Source of the DNA: Eubacterium callanderi
Lineage (GTDB): Bacteria > Bacillota > Clostridia > Eubacteriales > Eubacteriaceae
Assembly: GCF_900142645.1 (NCBI RefSeq)
Contig: NZ_FRBP01000013.1
Location: 62,001 to 126,000 of the forward strand
Reading direction: 5' to 3'
Length of the DNA stretch: 64,000 bases
The notes under the pieces are model-generated. The model searched no databases. It worked only from the letters and a program-made list of their open reading frames with translations, and was not told where the DNA came from. Positions 55,034 to 63,477 of the stretch are shown here, in pieces; position 1 is the stretch's first letter, and every line of letters begins with the position of its first letter. A program made the translations under genes and the position numbers.

Positions 55034-56359
55034 ATGAATAACGATAAAGATAATGTCATTTATCAACTTAAGGGAATGCCGAAAATTAAAGAAGCGATCC
55101 CGTTGGCACTGCAGCATGTTGCAGCGATGATTGTTGGCTGTGTCACTCCAGCCATTATTGTGGCCGGTACGGGCGGCTTATCGCCGGCTGATACACGGAT
55201 TCTTATTCAGGCGGCGCTTATCATCTCCGGTATCGCCACGCTTATTCAGCTGTTTCCACCCTTCAGGAAGGTGGGCTCTGGTCTTCCAGTTATTATGGGG
55301 GTCAGCTTTGCCTATCTTCCAACCATGATTGGTATTGTCAGCGATTATAATATTGCGACTATATTGGGCTCGCAGGTTATTGGCGGCGTTGTGGGGATAC
55401 TGATTGGTATTTTCATTAAAAAGCTCCGCAAGCTTTTCCCACCGGTAGTTACCGGTACTGTGGTTTTTACCATTGGTCTGTCATTATACCCTACCGCCAT
55501 TAAATATATGGCAGGGGGAGCAGGAAGTGAAAATTTTGGCTCTCCAATGAACTGGATTATCGCCATGATCACACTGGTACTGGTTATTTTCTTTAATAAC
55601 TTTACCAAAGGCTTTGCCCGCCTGGCATCCATTCTTTTGTCGATGATCATCGGTTATGTCATCGCCCTGTTCTGTGGAATGATTGATTTCACGACTGTAC
55701 AGGAGGCCAGCTGGTTTATGCTGCCGGCGGTAGGGCATTTTGGATATGAATTTCATTTGCCTGCGATTATATCCATGTCAATTTTGTTTGTTGTCAACTC
55801 GGTGGAATCCATCGGCCAGTTTTCCGCACTCAGTGTGGGTGCCATGGACCGTGAACCTACGACAGACGAGTTGTCAAGAGGACTGATGGGCAATGGTGTC
55901 TCCAGCATTATCGGTTCAATTTTCGGTGGGCTTCCAACGTCTACCTTTGGCCAAAATGTCGGTATTGTTGTGACGAACCGGGTTATTAACCGTGTAGTCA
56001 TCGGATTTGCAGCGGGCTTTATTGTCCTGGCTGGCCTTTTCCCCAAATTTTCAGCTTTAATGATGACCATCCCGTACTGTGTACTGGGAGGCGCGACAAT
56101 TTCAGTTTTTGCGACCATTACCATGACCGGGGTTAAGCTTTTTATGCAGAGCGAACTGACTCAGAGAAATGCTACCATTGTAGGCCTGTCAGTTGCACTT
56201 GGCATTGGCATTTCCCAGGTGCCTGGCGCAATGGAGCAGCTTCCAGCCTGGATCGACAGTCTTTTCGGAGAGTCGGCCGTTGTGGTTTCGACCCTGTCTG
56301 CAATCCTTTTAAACTTAATTTTGCCAAAGAATACGCCCTTTGAAAGTGAAGATCTTTAA
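55034..56359 (+). CDS. NCS2-family nucleobase (xanthine/urate-type) permease
   Basis: A 441-residue membrane carrier with about 14 helices. NVIYQLKGMPKIKEAIPLALQHVAAMIVG is the N-terminal NCS2 block. The substrate signature is GGLPTSTFGQNVGIVVTNRVINR, in the style of the xanthine/urate branch rather than uracil carriers. It is expected to import purines for the pathway encoded here. Confidence 0.92.
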   Translation: MNNDKDNVIYQLKGMPKIKEAIPLALQHVAAMIVGCVTPAIIVAGTGGLSPADTRILIQAALIISGIATLIQLFPPFRKVGSGLPVIMGVSFAYLPTMIGIVSDYNIATILGSQVIGGVVGILIGIFIKKLRKLFPPVVTGTVVFTIGLSLYPTAIKYMAGGAGSENFGSPMNWIIAMITLVLVIFFNNFTKGFARLASILLSMIIGYVIALFCGMIDFTTVQEASWFMLPAVGHFGYEFHLPAIISMSILFVVNSVESIGQFSALSVGAMDREPTTDELSRGLMGNGVSSIIGSIFGGLPTSTFGQNVGIVVTNRVINRVVIGFAAGFIVLAGLFPKFSALMMTIPYCVLGGATISVFATITMTGVKLFMQSELTQRNATIVGLSVALGIGISQVPGAMEQLPAWIDSLFGESAVVVSTLSAILLNLILPKNTPFESEDL

Positions 56360-56491
56360 AAAAATCGACACAATAATAAATTATTATTGAACTTTTCTCC
56401 AAAATCTGCGATAATAGGGATATAACATTTTTAAACAATGATTATAAGCGTTCTTTGTTTATATGAATCAAAGTTCAGAAGGAGAATAATT

Positions 56492-57139
56492 ATGGCAAAA
56501 GATCTTGAATCCTACAAAGTACTGGTAGACTTTTTAGCAGATTATTTAGGAGAAAACACAGAGGTGGTACTGCACGACCTCTCGGACTGTCAGTCATCGA
56601 TTGTGGCAATCCGAAATGGCGATATCAGCGGACGTGAATTAGGGGCACCGGTTACGGACTATGGCCTTAAGCTTATTAAGAATGAGGCCTACAAAGAAGC
56701 GCCATACCGTGTAAACTATCGGGGAATGTCTCCGAGAGGCAACATTATACGTTCGGCAACGTATTTTATTAAGGATGATGACGGCGAGCTGATCGGTCTG
56801 CTCTGTCTGAATATGGATTGTCAGAAATTTGCGGAAGCCCGGGATATCCTGGAATCGCTCATTACAGTTGAACCACTCAGAAAAGATGAAGAGACTGAAG
56901 AAAACTTCAATATTAATGTCAAAGAGCTGGTCATCAATAACATGAGCCGTGTGCTGCCAAGCAATCACGGAGACCTCAGGAAAATGGGCAAGCAGGAAAA
57001 AATTGAAGTGGTTGAAAGACTTCAGGGACTTGGAACCTTTATGGTTAAAGGGACTATCTGGCACGTGGCGGACATGCTCGGCGTTTCGGTACCGACCGTT
57101 TACCGCTACCTGGCTACCATTAAGAAGGAAAATGAATAA
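56492..57139 (+). CDS. YheO-like PAS/helix-turn-helix regulator 2
   Basis: A 215-residue relative of the regulator at 48962-49618. The PAS part has EVVLHDLSDCQSSIVAIRNGDISGRELG, and the C-terminal helix-turn-helix ends VADMLGVSVPTVYRYLATI. The ATG at 56492 follows AGAAGGAGA. A dyad TAAACAA/TTGTTTA (56432-56461) lies 30 bases upstream. It sits between the catabolic genes and the maturation genes and overlaps yqeC. Confidence 0.85.
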   Translation: MAKDLESYKVLVDFLADYLGENTEVVLHDLSDCQSSIVAIRNGDISGRELGAPVTDYGLKLIKNEAYKEAPYRVNYRGMSPRGNIIRSATYFIKDDDGELIGLLCLNMDCQKFAEARDILESLITVEPLRKDEETEENFNINVKELVINNMSRVLPSNHGDLRKMGKQEKIEVVERLQGLGTFMVKGTIWHVADMLGVSVPTVYRYLATIKKENE

Positions 57140-57875
57140 AAAACTTTGTGTGCAAAATGAGAACATGAAACTGTCAGCGCTGTTCGGTATCGAACAGCCT
57201 GACTTTGTTACGGTCACCGGAGGCGGTGGTAAGACGTCTCTGCTTACCTGTCTGGCAAGTGAGCTTAGGGATAAGGGCAGAACCCTTTTAACCACCACCA
57301 CAAAAATGCGCTATCCAGACGCCTTTGACGGCGAGGTCATCATAACAGCGTCGTATATGTGGCTGTTGAACTGCTTGGTGAAACAGGACCGTGATCTGTA
57401 TTATTTTGCAGAACGCTGTATTGAGGATCATAAGGTGAAGGGGGCGGCACCCGAACTGCTGGACTGTCTTTTTAAAGAGCTGACGGACTGGATTTTTCTG
57501 AATGAAGGAGACGGAGCTGGAGGAAAGCCCTATAAAATATACAGAGAGTGGGAACCTGTTATTCCCAAAAACACAACAAAGCTGATCCATGTGATTGGCT
57601 GTGAGCTTTTAAACGAATCCATAAGCGATGCGAACCTGCACCGCTGTCCTCAGAAATTGAAGGGAAAACGCTTTGACCTCGATTTTTTCAGGGAGAGTAT
57701 GGACTGGTTTGTGAGTGAGAAACTGAGAAACTTTGAAATTCCCAAATTTTTGCTTGTCAATAAGGCAGATAAAGGAAATGAAAAGAAAGCGGAGATGCTT
57801 TGTAAAGCGGCAAAACCTTATTTTGACGGTTGTATTGCTGCGTCTTTGTGTGAAAGGACCTGGTATTTATGTTAG
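57132..57875 (+). CDS. yqeC: Selenium cofactor biosynthesis protein YqeC
   Basis: A 247-residue P-loop protein with VTGGGGKTSLLTCLASELRDKG (about 28-50) and TTTTKMRYP, which define the YqeC family found only with Se-dependent molybdenum hydroxylases. The proposed role is in making or inserting the selenium ligand. The start at 57132 overlaps the regulator's stop by 8 bases. An alternative ATG at 57165 gives 236 residues. Confidence 0.9.
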   Translation: MNKKLCVQNENMKLSALFGIEQPDFVTVTGGGGKTSLLTCLASELRDKGRTLLTTTTKMRYPDAFDGEVIITASYMWLLNCLVKQDRDLYYFAERCIEDHKVKGAAPELLDCLFKELTDWIFLNEGDGAGGKPYKIYREWEPVIPKNTTKLIHVIGCELLNESISDANLHRCPQKLKGKRFDLDFFRESMDWFVSEKLRNFEIPKFLLVNKADKGNEKKAEMLCKAAKPYFDGCIAASLCERTWYLC

Positions 57876-58489
57876 GAGCTGTTATTCTTGGAGCAGGACT
57901 GTCGCGCCGCATGGGCAGTGAAAAGCTTCTCTTGCCCATAGGCAGAAAAAGAATCCTGGAAAAAACCATTGATGGTGTGGCAGAAAGCTTTGAGAACTTT
58001 GAGAGTGTAATCGTTATTGTAACACGAGAAGCTGTTCTTAACGGTATCGAGACGCGTAAAGGGGTTATTTATTTAGTTAATGATCAGCCAGAGCTTGGAC
58101 AGTCGACTTCTTTAAAAATAGCAGTCGCTTATCTCGCGAAACATTACCCAGAGTGTCAGGGCATTCTTGTGTTTCTCGGTGACCAGCCCCTGGTCAGCAA
58201 GGAACTGGCAGGTAAAATAGAACAGGTGATTACGAAAAATCCGATGAGCATAATAATGCCGGAATACAGGGGACAGAAAGGCCATCCCGTGGCTTTTGGA
58301 AAATGTTGGTTTAAGGAACTGTTGAAAGTCTCGGGCGATGCCGGCGGCCGGGGGATTATAAAAAAGCACCCCGAGGTCCTGATAAAAATTCAGGGAGACA
58401 GAACCTGCGTCATGGACGCTGACACCCCTGAGGACTATCAGCGTTTACTGGAATATTATGAAAAGGAATGGGCTGAGAATGAAAATTAG
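57869..58489 (+). CDS. mocA: Molybdenum cofactor cytidylyltransferase, MocA/YgfJ-like
   Basis: A 206-residue nucleotidyltransferase. GAVILGAGLSRRMGSEKLLLP is the N-terminal nucleotide site and GILVFLGDQPLV the metal-binding D block; PEYRGQKGHPVAFG is also typical. It forms the cytosine dinucleotide version of the molybdenum cofactor. It overlaps yqeC by 7 bases and yqeB by 11, so the three are tightly coupled. Confidence 0.93.
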   Translation: MLGAVILGAGLSRRMGSEKLLLPIGRKRILEKTIDGVAESFENFESVIVIVTREAVLNGIETRKGVIYLVNDQPELGQSTSLKIAVAYLAKHYPECQGILVFLGDQPLVSKELAGKIEQVITKNPMSIIMPEYRGQKGHPVAFGKCWFKELLKVSGDAGGRGIIKKHPEVLIKIQGDRTCVMDADTPEDYQRLLEYYEKEWAENEN

Positions 58490-59276
58490 TGAAACGATTA
58501 TTGTGCGCGGAGCCGGAGACATTGCCACTGGAACCATATATCGGCTTTATAAGGCGGGATTCAGAGTGATTGTCCTGGATATTGAAGCCCCTACTGTTAT
58601 CCGGCGCACTGTCGCGTTTGCCCAGGCCATTCAGGATGGTATGGCTGTTGTGGAGGATGTGGCGGCAAGGCGTTGTGAGTCCATTGAGGAGGTGTGCTAT
58701 TGCCTGAAAAAGGGTGAGATACCCGTCTGTGTCGATCCAAAGGGTGATATGATTCGTATGGTTCGTCCAGATGCGGTGGTCGATGCCATACTCGCCAAAA
58801 AGAATCTTGGAACTACCCGGGATATGGCAAAAGCTGTTATTGCTCTCGGCCCTGGATTTACCGCGAAAGAGGATGTTGACGCCGTGATTGAGACCAACAG
58901 GGGTCACCACCTTGGAAGAATTCTGTATGAGGGAATGGCGGCAAGAAATACCGGTATTCCCGGAAACATTGGCGGCTATACACACGAACGGGTGATCCAC
59001 GCGCCAGATTCTGGAACGATCCGGCTGTGTCATGACATCGGGGATCTGGTAAAAAAGGACGAATGTCTTGCCCTTATAGGGGAAACCCCGGTTATATCCA
59101 AGCTCGACGGCGTGCTGCGCGGTATGATTGCCGACGGTACGAGTGTTAAAAAAGGGCTGAAAATTGCTGACGTTGATCCACGGGGAGATATAGCCTATTG
59201 CTATACAATCTCGGATAAGGCCCGGAATATCAGCGGCGGGGTTCTGGAAGCGGTCATGTATTTATTGAAGGAGTAG
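58479..59276 (+). CDS. yqeB: Selenium-dependent molybdenum hydroxylase maturation protein YqeB
   Basis: A 265-residue protein with ETIIVRGAGDIATGTIYRLYKAGFRVIVLDIE, a Rossmann-like start typical of the YqeB family, and NIGGYTHERVIHAPDSGTIR with a C-terminal biotinyl-like barrel. The family is co-inherited with Se-dependent hydroxylases and SelD. It is 11 bases into mocA. An earlier start at 58458 would overlap mocA further and lacks a better ribosome site. Confidence 0.92.
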   Translation: MKISETIIVRGAGDIATGTIYRLYKAGFRVIVLDIEAPTVIRRTVAFAQAIQDGMAVVEDVAARRCESIEEVCYCLKKGEIPVCVDPKGDMIRMVRPDAVVDAILAKKNLGTTRDMAKAVIALGPGFTAKEDVDAVIETNRGHHLGRILYEGMAARNTGIPGNIGGYTHERVIHAPDSGTIRLCHDIGDLVKKDECLALIGETPVISKLDGVLRGMIADGTSVKKGLKIADVDPRGDIAYCYTISDKARNISGGVLEAVMYLLKE

Positions 59277-59318
59277 AAACGGTGCAACAGGGCAGTGAAA
59301 GCTTAAGGAGCGTGCAGA

Positions 59319-60470
59319 ATGAAAGGAATTTATTTTGACAATGCCAGTACCAGCTGGCCAAAAGCTCCGGGAGTGGTGTCTGAGATGGCAGGCTATCTGG
59401 AGAATATCGGCTGTAATGTGGGACGAGGGAGCTATGAACGGGCATATGCGGTATCAAGAAGGGTTTACGAAACCCGTGAGAAGCTGCGCTGCCTGTTTGA
59501 CGCCGAGGATAACAAAAACGTAATTTTCACAGCGAATGTCACGCAGGCGGTCAACATGGTGCTCAAGGGTTTTCTGAGACAGGGAGACCATGTGCTTATT
59601 TCGGGTCTGGAGCATAACGCCGTGGTGAGACCACTGGAACATCTGAAGCAGACAGGCCTTACCTGCGATGTGATTCCATGTGACAATCTGGGTAACTTAG
59701 AAGTAACGTGTATTGAAAAAATGATAAAGCCAGAAACCAGGGCTGTTGTTATGACGCACGGCTCCAATGTAAGCGGGAATATTCTGCCCATTGAGTCTGT
59801 TGGACGGATATGTAAAAGCCACGGTCTGCATTTTATTGTGGATACGGCCCAGACAGCAGGTCTGCACAATGTCAGCATGCAAAGAGCCAATATCAGCGCT
59901 CTGTGCTTTACCGGGCACAAAGGACTGATGGGTCCGCAGGGTATTGGCGGCTTTCTGGTGACAGACGAATTGGCAGAGCAGATGGCCCCACTGTTAGACG
60001 GAGGGACAGGAAGTGTATCAGACCAGCTTGATATGCCAGACTTTTTGCCAGATCGCTTTGAGGCCGGGACGCTGAATCTCCCGGGAATCTATGGACTCAG
60101 CAGCGCACTGGATTATCTGAACTCCGTTGATAAAAACGAGCTGCTTATGATTGAAGAACAGTTAACAAAAGCTTTTATCCGTGGTGTCGAAGCTATTGAT
60201 GGCCTGCAACTTGTCGGAACTGCGGATCACCGGAACCGCTGTGCCCTGGTTTCGGTAGATTGTCTGACAAAGGACAATGCGCAGGTAGCCTTTGAGCTGG
60301 ACAGGGATTACGGCATTATGACACGGGTGGGAATGCACTGCGCCCCACTTGCGCACAGGTCCTTGGAAACATACCCACAGGGAACACTGCGTTTTTCCTT
60401 CAGCCATTTCAATACACTGGATGAAGTGGCCTGCGCTTTGGAGGCACTTCAAAAAATTACATCAGAATGA
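59319..60470 (+). CDS. Cysteine-desulfurase-like aminotransferase class V
   Basis: A 383-residue PLP enzyme. YFDNASTSWPKAPGVV opens it, ISGLEHNAVVRPLEHL holds the PLP-stacking His, VDTAQTAGLHNV the Asp, and CFTGHKGLMGPQGIGG the lysine that binds PLP. Cysteine in MTRVGMHCAPLAHRS is the candidate persulfide (or selenosulfide) carrier. The position between yqeB and selD suggests it supplies sulfur or selenium to SelD or the cofactor. Confidence 0.9.
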   Translation: MKGIYFDNASTSWPKAPGVVSEMAGYLENIGCNVGRGSYERAYAVSRRVYETREKLRCLFDAEDNKNVIFTANVTQAVNMVLKGFLRQGDHVLISGLEHNAVVRPLEHLKQTGLTCDVIPCDNLGNLEVTCIEKMIKPETRAVVMTHGSNVSGNILPIESVGRICKSHGLHFIVDTAQTAGLHNVSMQRANISALCFTGHKGLMGPQGIGGFLVTDELAEQMAPLLDGGTGSVSDQLDMPDFLPDRFEAGTLNLPGIYGLSSALDYLNSVDKNELLMIEEQLTKAFIRGVEAIDGLQLVGTADHRNRCALVSVDCLTKDNAQVAFELDRDYGIMTRVGMHCAPLAHRSLETYPQGTLRFSFSHFNTLDEVACALEALQKITSE

Positions 60471-60483
60471 AAGGACAAATGTC

Positions 60484-61530
60484 ATGTCAGAAAACAAACC
60501 GAAACGCCTGACCGAAATGGTCAGAAATTGTGGATGTGCCGCGAAGCTTGGACCAGGAGCACTGTCAAAGGTCTTGAAAGACCTTGAACTAAAAGACTGT
60601 GACAGCCTGATCATCGGGCTGGAAAACTCGGATGATGCTGCGGCTTACAGGATTAATGACAAGCAGATCCTGCTCCAGACCCTGGATTTTTTTCCGCCCA
60701 TTGTGGATGATCCCTATCTCTTTGGACAAATTGCCGCGACCAATGCCCTGAGCGATATTTACGCCATGGGCGGAAAGCCGCTGACTGCGATGAATATTGT
60801 CTGTTTTCCAGAAAGGGAAGACAAGAAAATTTTGTCTGAAATTCTGAGAGGCGGCGCGGATAAGATACAGGAAGCCGGCGCTGTTTTGGTAGGCGGACAC
60901 TCAGTCGATGATCCAGAGCCAAAATACGGCCTGTCCGTGACGGGCATAACGGACTGCCTGCACCTTCATGGGAACTGCCATGCACGGGAGGGGGATAAGC
61001 TCATTCTTACCAAGCCTGTCGGAACTGGGATTATCGTATCCGCGATCAAGGGCGGTATTGCGACGCCTGAATCACGCGAAGCCGCGATTTTGTCCATGAC
61101 GACGCTGAATAAGACGGCCTGTGAGGTTATGGGCTTATACGATGAGGTGCACGGCTGTACCGATATTACGGGTTTCAGCCTGGGTGGCCATGGAATCGAG
61201 ATGGCCAAGGCCAGTCATCTGAGTATGGAGCTTGAGGCTTCGGCCATTCCACTTCTGCCTGGAGTCATCGAACTGGCGGAGATGGGGATTGTGCCTGGCG
61301 GCACATATCGGAACAGAGAATACTTCGGACCAGATTACAGATCATCGGTGAGTGGCGGGATGGAGGATATTATTTTTGACCCTCAGACTTCCGGCGGTCT
61401 GCTGATCAGTGTGGCGCCCTCTGAGTCAGAGAATCTTTTAAAAACGCTGAAGGTTGAGCTGAAAACAGACTGCGCCCTTGTGGGACAACTTACAGACAGG
61501 CAGGACAAGGCCCTGATTATAAAAGAATAA
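60484..61530 (+). CDS. selD: Selenide, water dikinase
   Basis: A 348-residue SelD that makes selenophosphate from selenide and ATP. Cys16 and Cys18 lie in RNCGCAAKLGPG; both are cysteine codons, with no in-frame UGA. ALSDIYAMGGKPLTAMNIV and DITGFSLGGHGIEMA are family blocks. The ATG at 60484 is chosen; the longer frame from 60349 lies in the previous gene. It may serve only the cofactor (orphan SelD) or also selenoproteins elsewhere. Confidence 0.97.
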   Translation: MSENKPKRLTEMVRNCGCAAKLGPGALSKVLKDLELKDCDSLIIGLENSDDAAAYRINDKQILLQTLDFFPPIVDDPYLFGQIAATNALSDIYAMGGKPLTAMNIVCFPEREDKKILSEILRGGADKIQEAGAVLVGGHSVDDPEPKYGLSVTGITDCLHLHGNCHAREGDKLILTKPVGTGIIVSAIKGGIATPESREAAILSMTTLNKTACEVMGLYDEVHGCTDITGFSLGGHGIEMAKASHLSMELEASAIPLLPGVIELAEMGIVPGGTYRNREYFGPDYRSSVSGGMEDIIFDPQTSGGLLISVAPSESENLLKTLKVELKTDCALVGQLTDRQDKALIIKE

Positions 61531-61543
61531 AGGAGAAAGCACA

Positions 61544-62155
61544 ATGACTAAAATAATTGATGCCACGGGTAAGGCGTGCCCTATGCCAGTTATCATGGCA
61601 AAAAAAGAAATTGAAGCAAACCATGACAGCTTTATCATAACCGTTGACAACGCCATTGCGGTTGAAAACCTGAAAAAACTGGCTGTGAGTCAAAGTTATG
61701 ATGCTGTGGTAAGCGGCAGCGGAGAACGTTTTGAAGTTCGGTTTATTACAGATGGCCGGGAAATACCAGAGACAGAAATGATTGTATTGCCAGATAGCAG
61801 CGCCACCATCTGGGGAACAGGCAAGTGGGTTGTCTTTATGGGAAAGGACTATATTGGTGAGGGTGACTATGAGCTGGGGAGCGCTTTGGTAAAAATGTTT
61901 TTTTATACTCTTTCCCAGGCCGATGATGTGCCGGAGAGCATCTTGTTTATGAACAGCGGTGTTAAGCTGCCTACCCTGGATGAGCAGGTTGTTTCCCATT
62001 TACAGGCTCTGGAGGACCGGGGGGTGAAAATACTGGTCTGCGGAACCTGCCTTGACTATTATAAGCTCAAGGGTGACCTGAAACTTGGTGAAATCAGCAA
62101 TATGTATGACATTACAGAAAAGATGTTTGCCGCCTCAAAGGTCATTGCGCTGTGA
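61544..62155 (+). CDS. yedF: YedF, sulfurtransferase-like selenium metabolism protein
   Basis: A 203-residue protein. The N-terminal TusA-like domain has DATGKACPMPVIMAKKEIE with the CPxP cysteine; the C-terminal DsrE-like domain has LFMNSGVKLPTL and VLVCGTCLDYYKLKGDL with two cysteines. It is a marker of selenium use, possibly carrying Se or S to SelD. It ends where the DUF3343 gene begins. Confidence 0.94.
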   Translation: MTKIIDATGKACPMPVIMAKKEIEANHDSFIITVDNAIAVENLKKLAVSQSYDAVVSGSGERFEVRFITDGREIPETEMIVLPDSSATIWGTGKWVVFMGKDYIGEGDYELGSALVKMFFYTLSQADDVPESILFMNSGVKLPTLDEQVVSHLQALEDRGVKILVCGTCLDYYKLKGDLKLGEISNMYDITEKMFAASKVIAL

Positions 62156-62157
62156 TC

Positions 62158-62433
62158 ATGAAAAGACAGGATGATTACTTACTGGCCTTTGCCAATACCC
62201 ATGCAGCGATGACCGCTGAAGGAATTTTAAAAGGTCTTTTTGAAATTAGGATTATTCCAACGTTAAGGGAGATTTCAGCGGGCTGCGGTATTTCAATAAG
62301 TATTAAGGCATCGGATATAGAGGCCGTATTAAAGCAGCTGAAAACAGCGAAATTTAATGAATCGCTGATGGACATCTACGCAGTGTGCTGCAGAGACGGA
62401 AAGATCTGTCCCCAGCCTGTGTGTTCAAAATAA
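62158..62433 (+). CDS. DUF3343-family small protein
   Basis: A 91-residue protein with DDYLLAFANTHAAMTAEGILKG at the N-terminus, the DUF3343 block, and a C-terminal CCRDGKICPQPVCSK with four cysteines. The family often lies next to YedF and is thought to carry sulfur or selenium. A GTG at 62152 is the alternative start, and the ribosome site is poor in both cases, so coupling to yedF is likely. Confidence 0.85.
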   Translation: MKRQDDYLLAFANTHAAMTAEGILKGLFEIRIIPTLREISAGCGISISIKASDIEAVLKQLKTAKFNESLMDIYAVCCRDGKICPQPVCSK

Positions 62434-62452
62434 AATTAAATGAGGCAGTAAA

Positions 62453-63469
62453 ATGGAAAGTGTAAAAACAACAGAGGCCGTGGGGCTGATATTATGCCAC
62501 GACATGACACAAATCATAAAAGATGAGTTTAAAGGCCCGAGGTTTCGGAAGGGCCATGTGATTCAGGAAAAAGATATCTCAGTGCTTTTATCCATGGGAA
62601 AGGAGCATGTCTATATTTGGAAAAACGATCCAGGCATGGTTCATGAGAATGCCGGGGCCGAGGTTCTGTACCGGTTATGCGCAGGTGAGCATATGTCCCC
62701 TTCGGAGGTAAAAGAAGGAAAAATTGAGGTGATCGCGGAGATTGACGGATTGCTGAAGGTGAACAGCGAAAAGCTGAAAGCGCTCAATGCCCTGGGTGAG
62801 CTCATGATCGCTACCCGGCATGGGAATTTTCCAGTTAAAAGGGGTGACAAGCTGGCAGGAACCCGGATTATTCCACTGGCTATTGAGAAGGATAAGCTGG
62901 ACTGCGCTGTAGCCCTGGGGGGCGGAGAGCCCATTCTCGAGCTGCTTCCTTTTAAAAGAAAGAAGGCGGCTGTCATCAATACTGGGAGTGAACTTTACGC
63001 GGGGCGGATTGAGGATGCTTTTGGTCCTGTGATCAAAGATAAGCTGGAGGAATGTGGCGTCGAGGTTATGGCACAGGAGATTCTTCCCGATGATGAGGCG
63101 TTAGTTTCAGAAAAAATCAGTGAATTCATTGAAAAAGGCGCCGAGATGGTCATCTGTACCGGAGGAATGAGCGTGGATCCGGACGATATTACACCCAACG
63201 CCATAAAAAAGACAGGCGCTGAGATTGTCAGCTACGGGGCGCCGGTATTGCCGGGGGCGATGTTCTTACTGGCTTATGAGGGAGAAATACCCATCATGGG
63301 GCTGCCGGGATGCGTGATGTACGCCAAAAGAACGGTGTTTGATCTGGTGCTCCCAAGGGTAGTTGCAGGGGAAAGGCTGGTGCAGGAGGATTTATCCTCT
63401 CTGGGTGAGGGTGGCCTGTGTCTGAACTGTGAAGTCTGCACCTACCCAAACTGTGGTTTTGGAAAGTAG
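62453..63469 (+). CDS. MoeA-like molybdopterin-binding protein
   Basis: A 338-residue protein of the MoeA/MogA family. AAVINTGSELYAGRI and ICTGGMSVDPDDITPNAIKK are the molybdopterin-binding blocks, and GLPGCVMYAKRTVFDLVLPR the C-terminal one. The last 18 residues hold a cysteine set, CLNCEVCTYPNCGFG, not part of ordinary MoeA. Its place in the selenium operon suggests a hydroxylase-specific molybdenum insertase. Confidence 0.88.
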   Translation: MESVKTTEAVGLILCHDMTQIIKDEFKGPRFRKGHVIQEKDISVLLSMGKEHVYIWKNDPGMVHENAGAEVLYRLCAGEHMSPSEVKEGKIEVIAEIDGLLKVNSEKLKALNALGELMIATRHGNFPVKRGDKLAGTRIIPLAIEKDKLDCAVALGGGEPILELLPFKRKKAAVINTGSELYAGRIEDAFGPVIKDKLEECGVEVMAQEILPDDEALVSEKISEFIEKGAEMVICTGGMSVDPDDITPNAIKKTGAEIVSYGAPVLPGAMFLLAYEGEIPIMGLPGCVMYAKRTVFDLVLPRVVAGERLVQEDLSSLGEGGLCLNCEVCTYPNCGFGK

Positions 63470-63477
63470 AGGATGAC

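Noticed and set aside
60484-60560. Possible selenocysteine in SelD.
   Set aside because: The active-site codons are TGT and TGC for cysteine, with no in-frame UGA.
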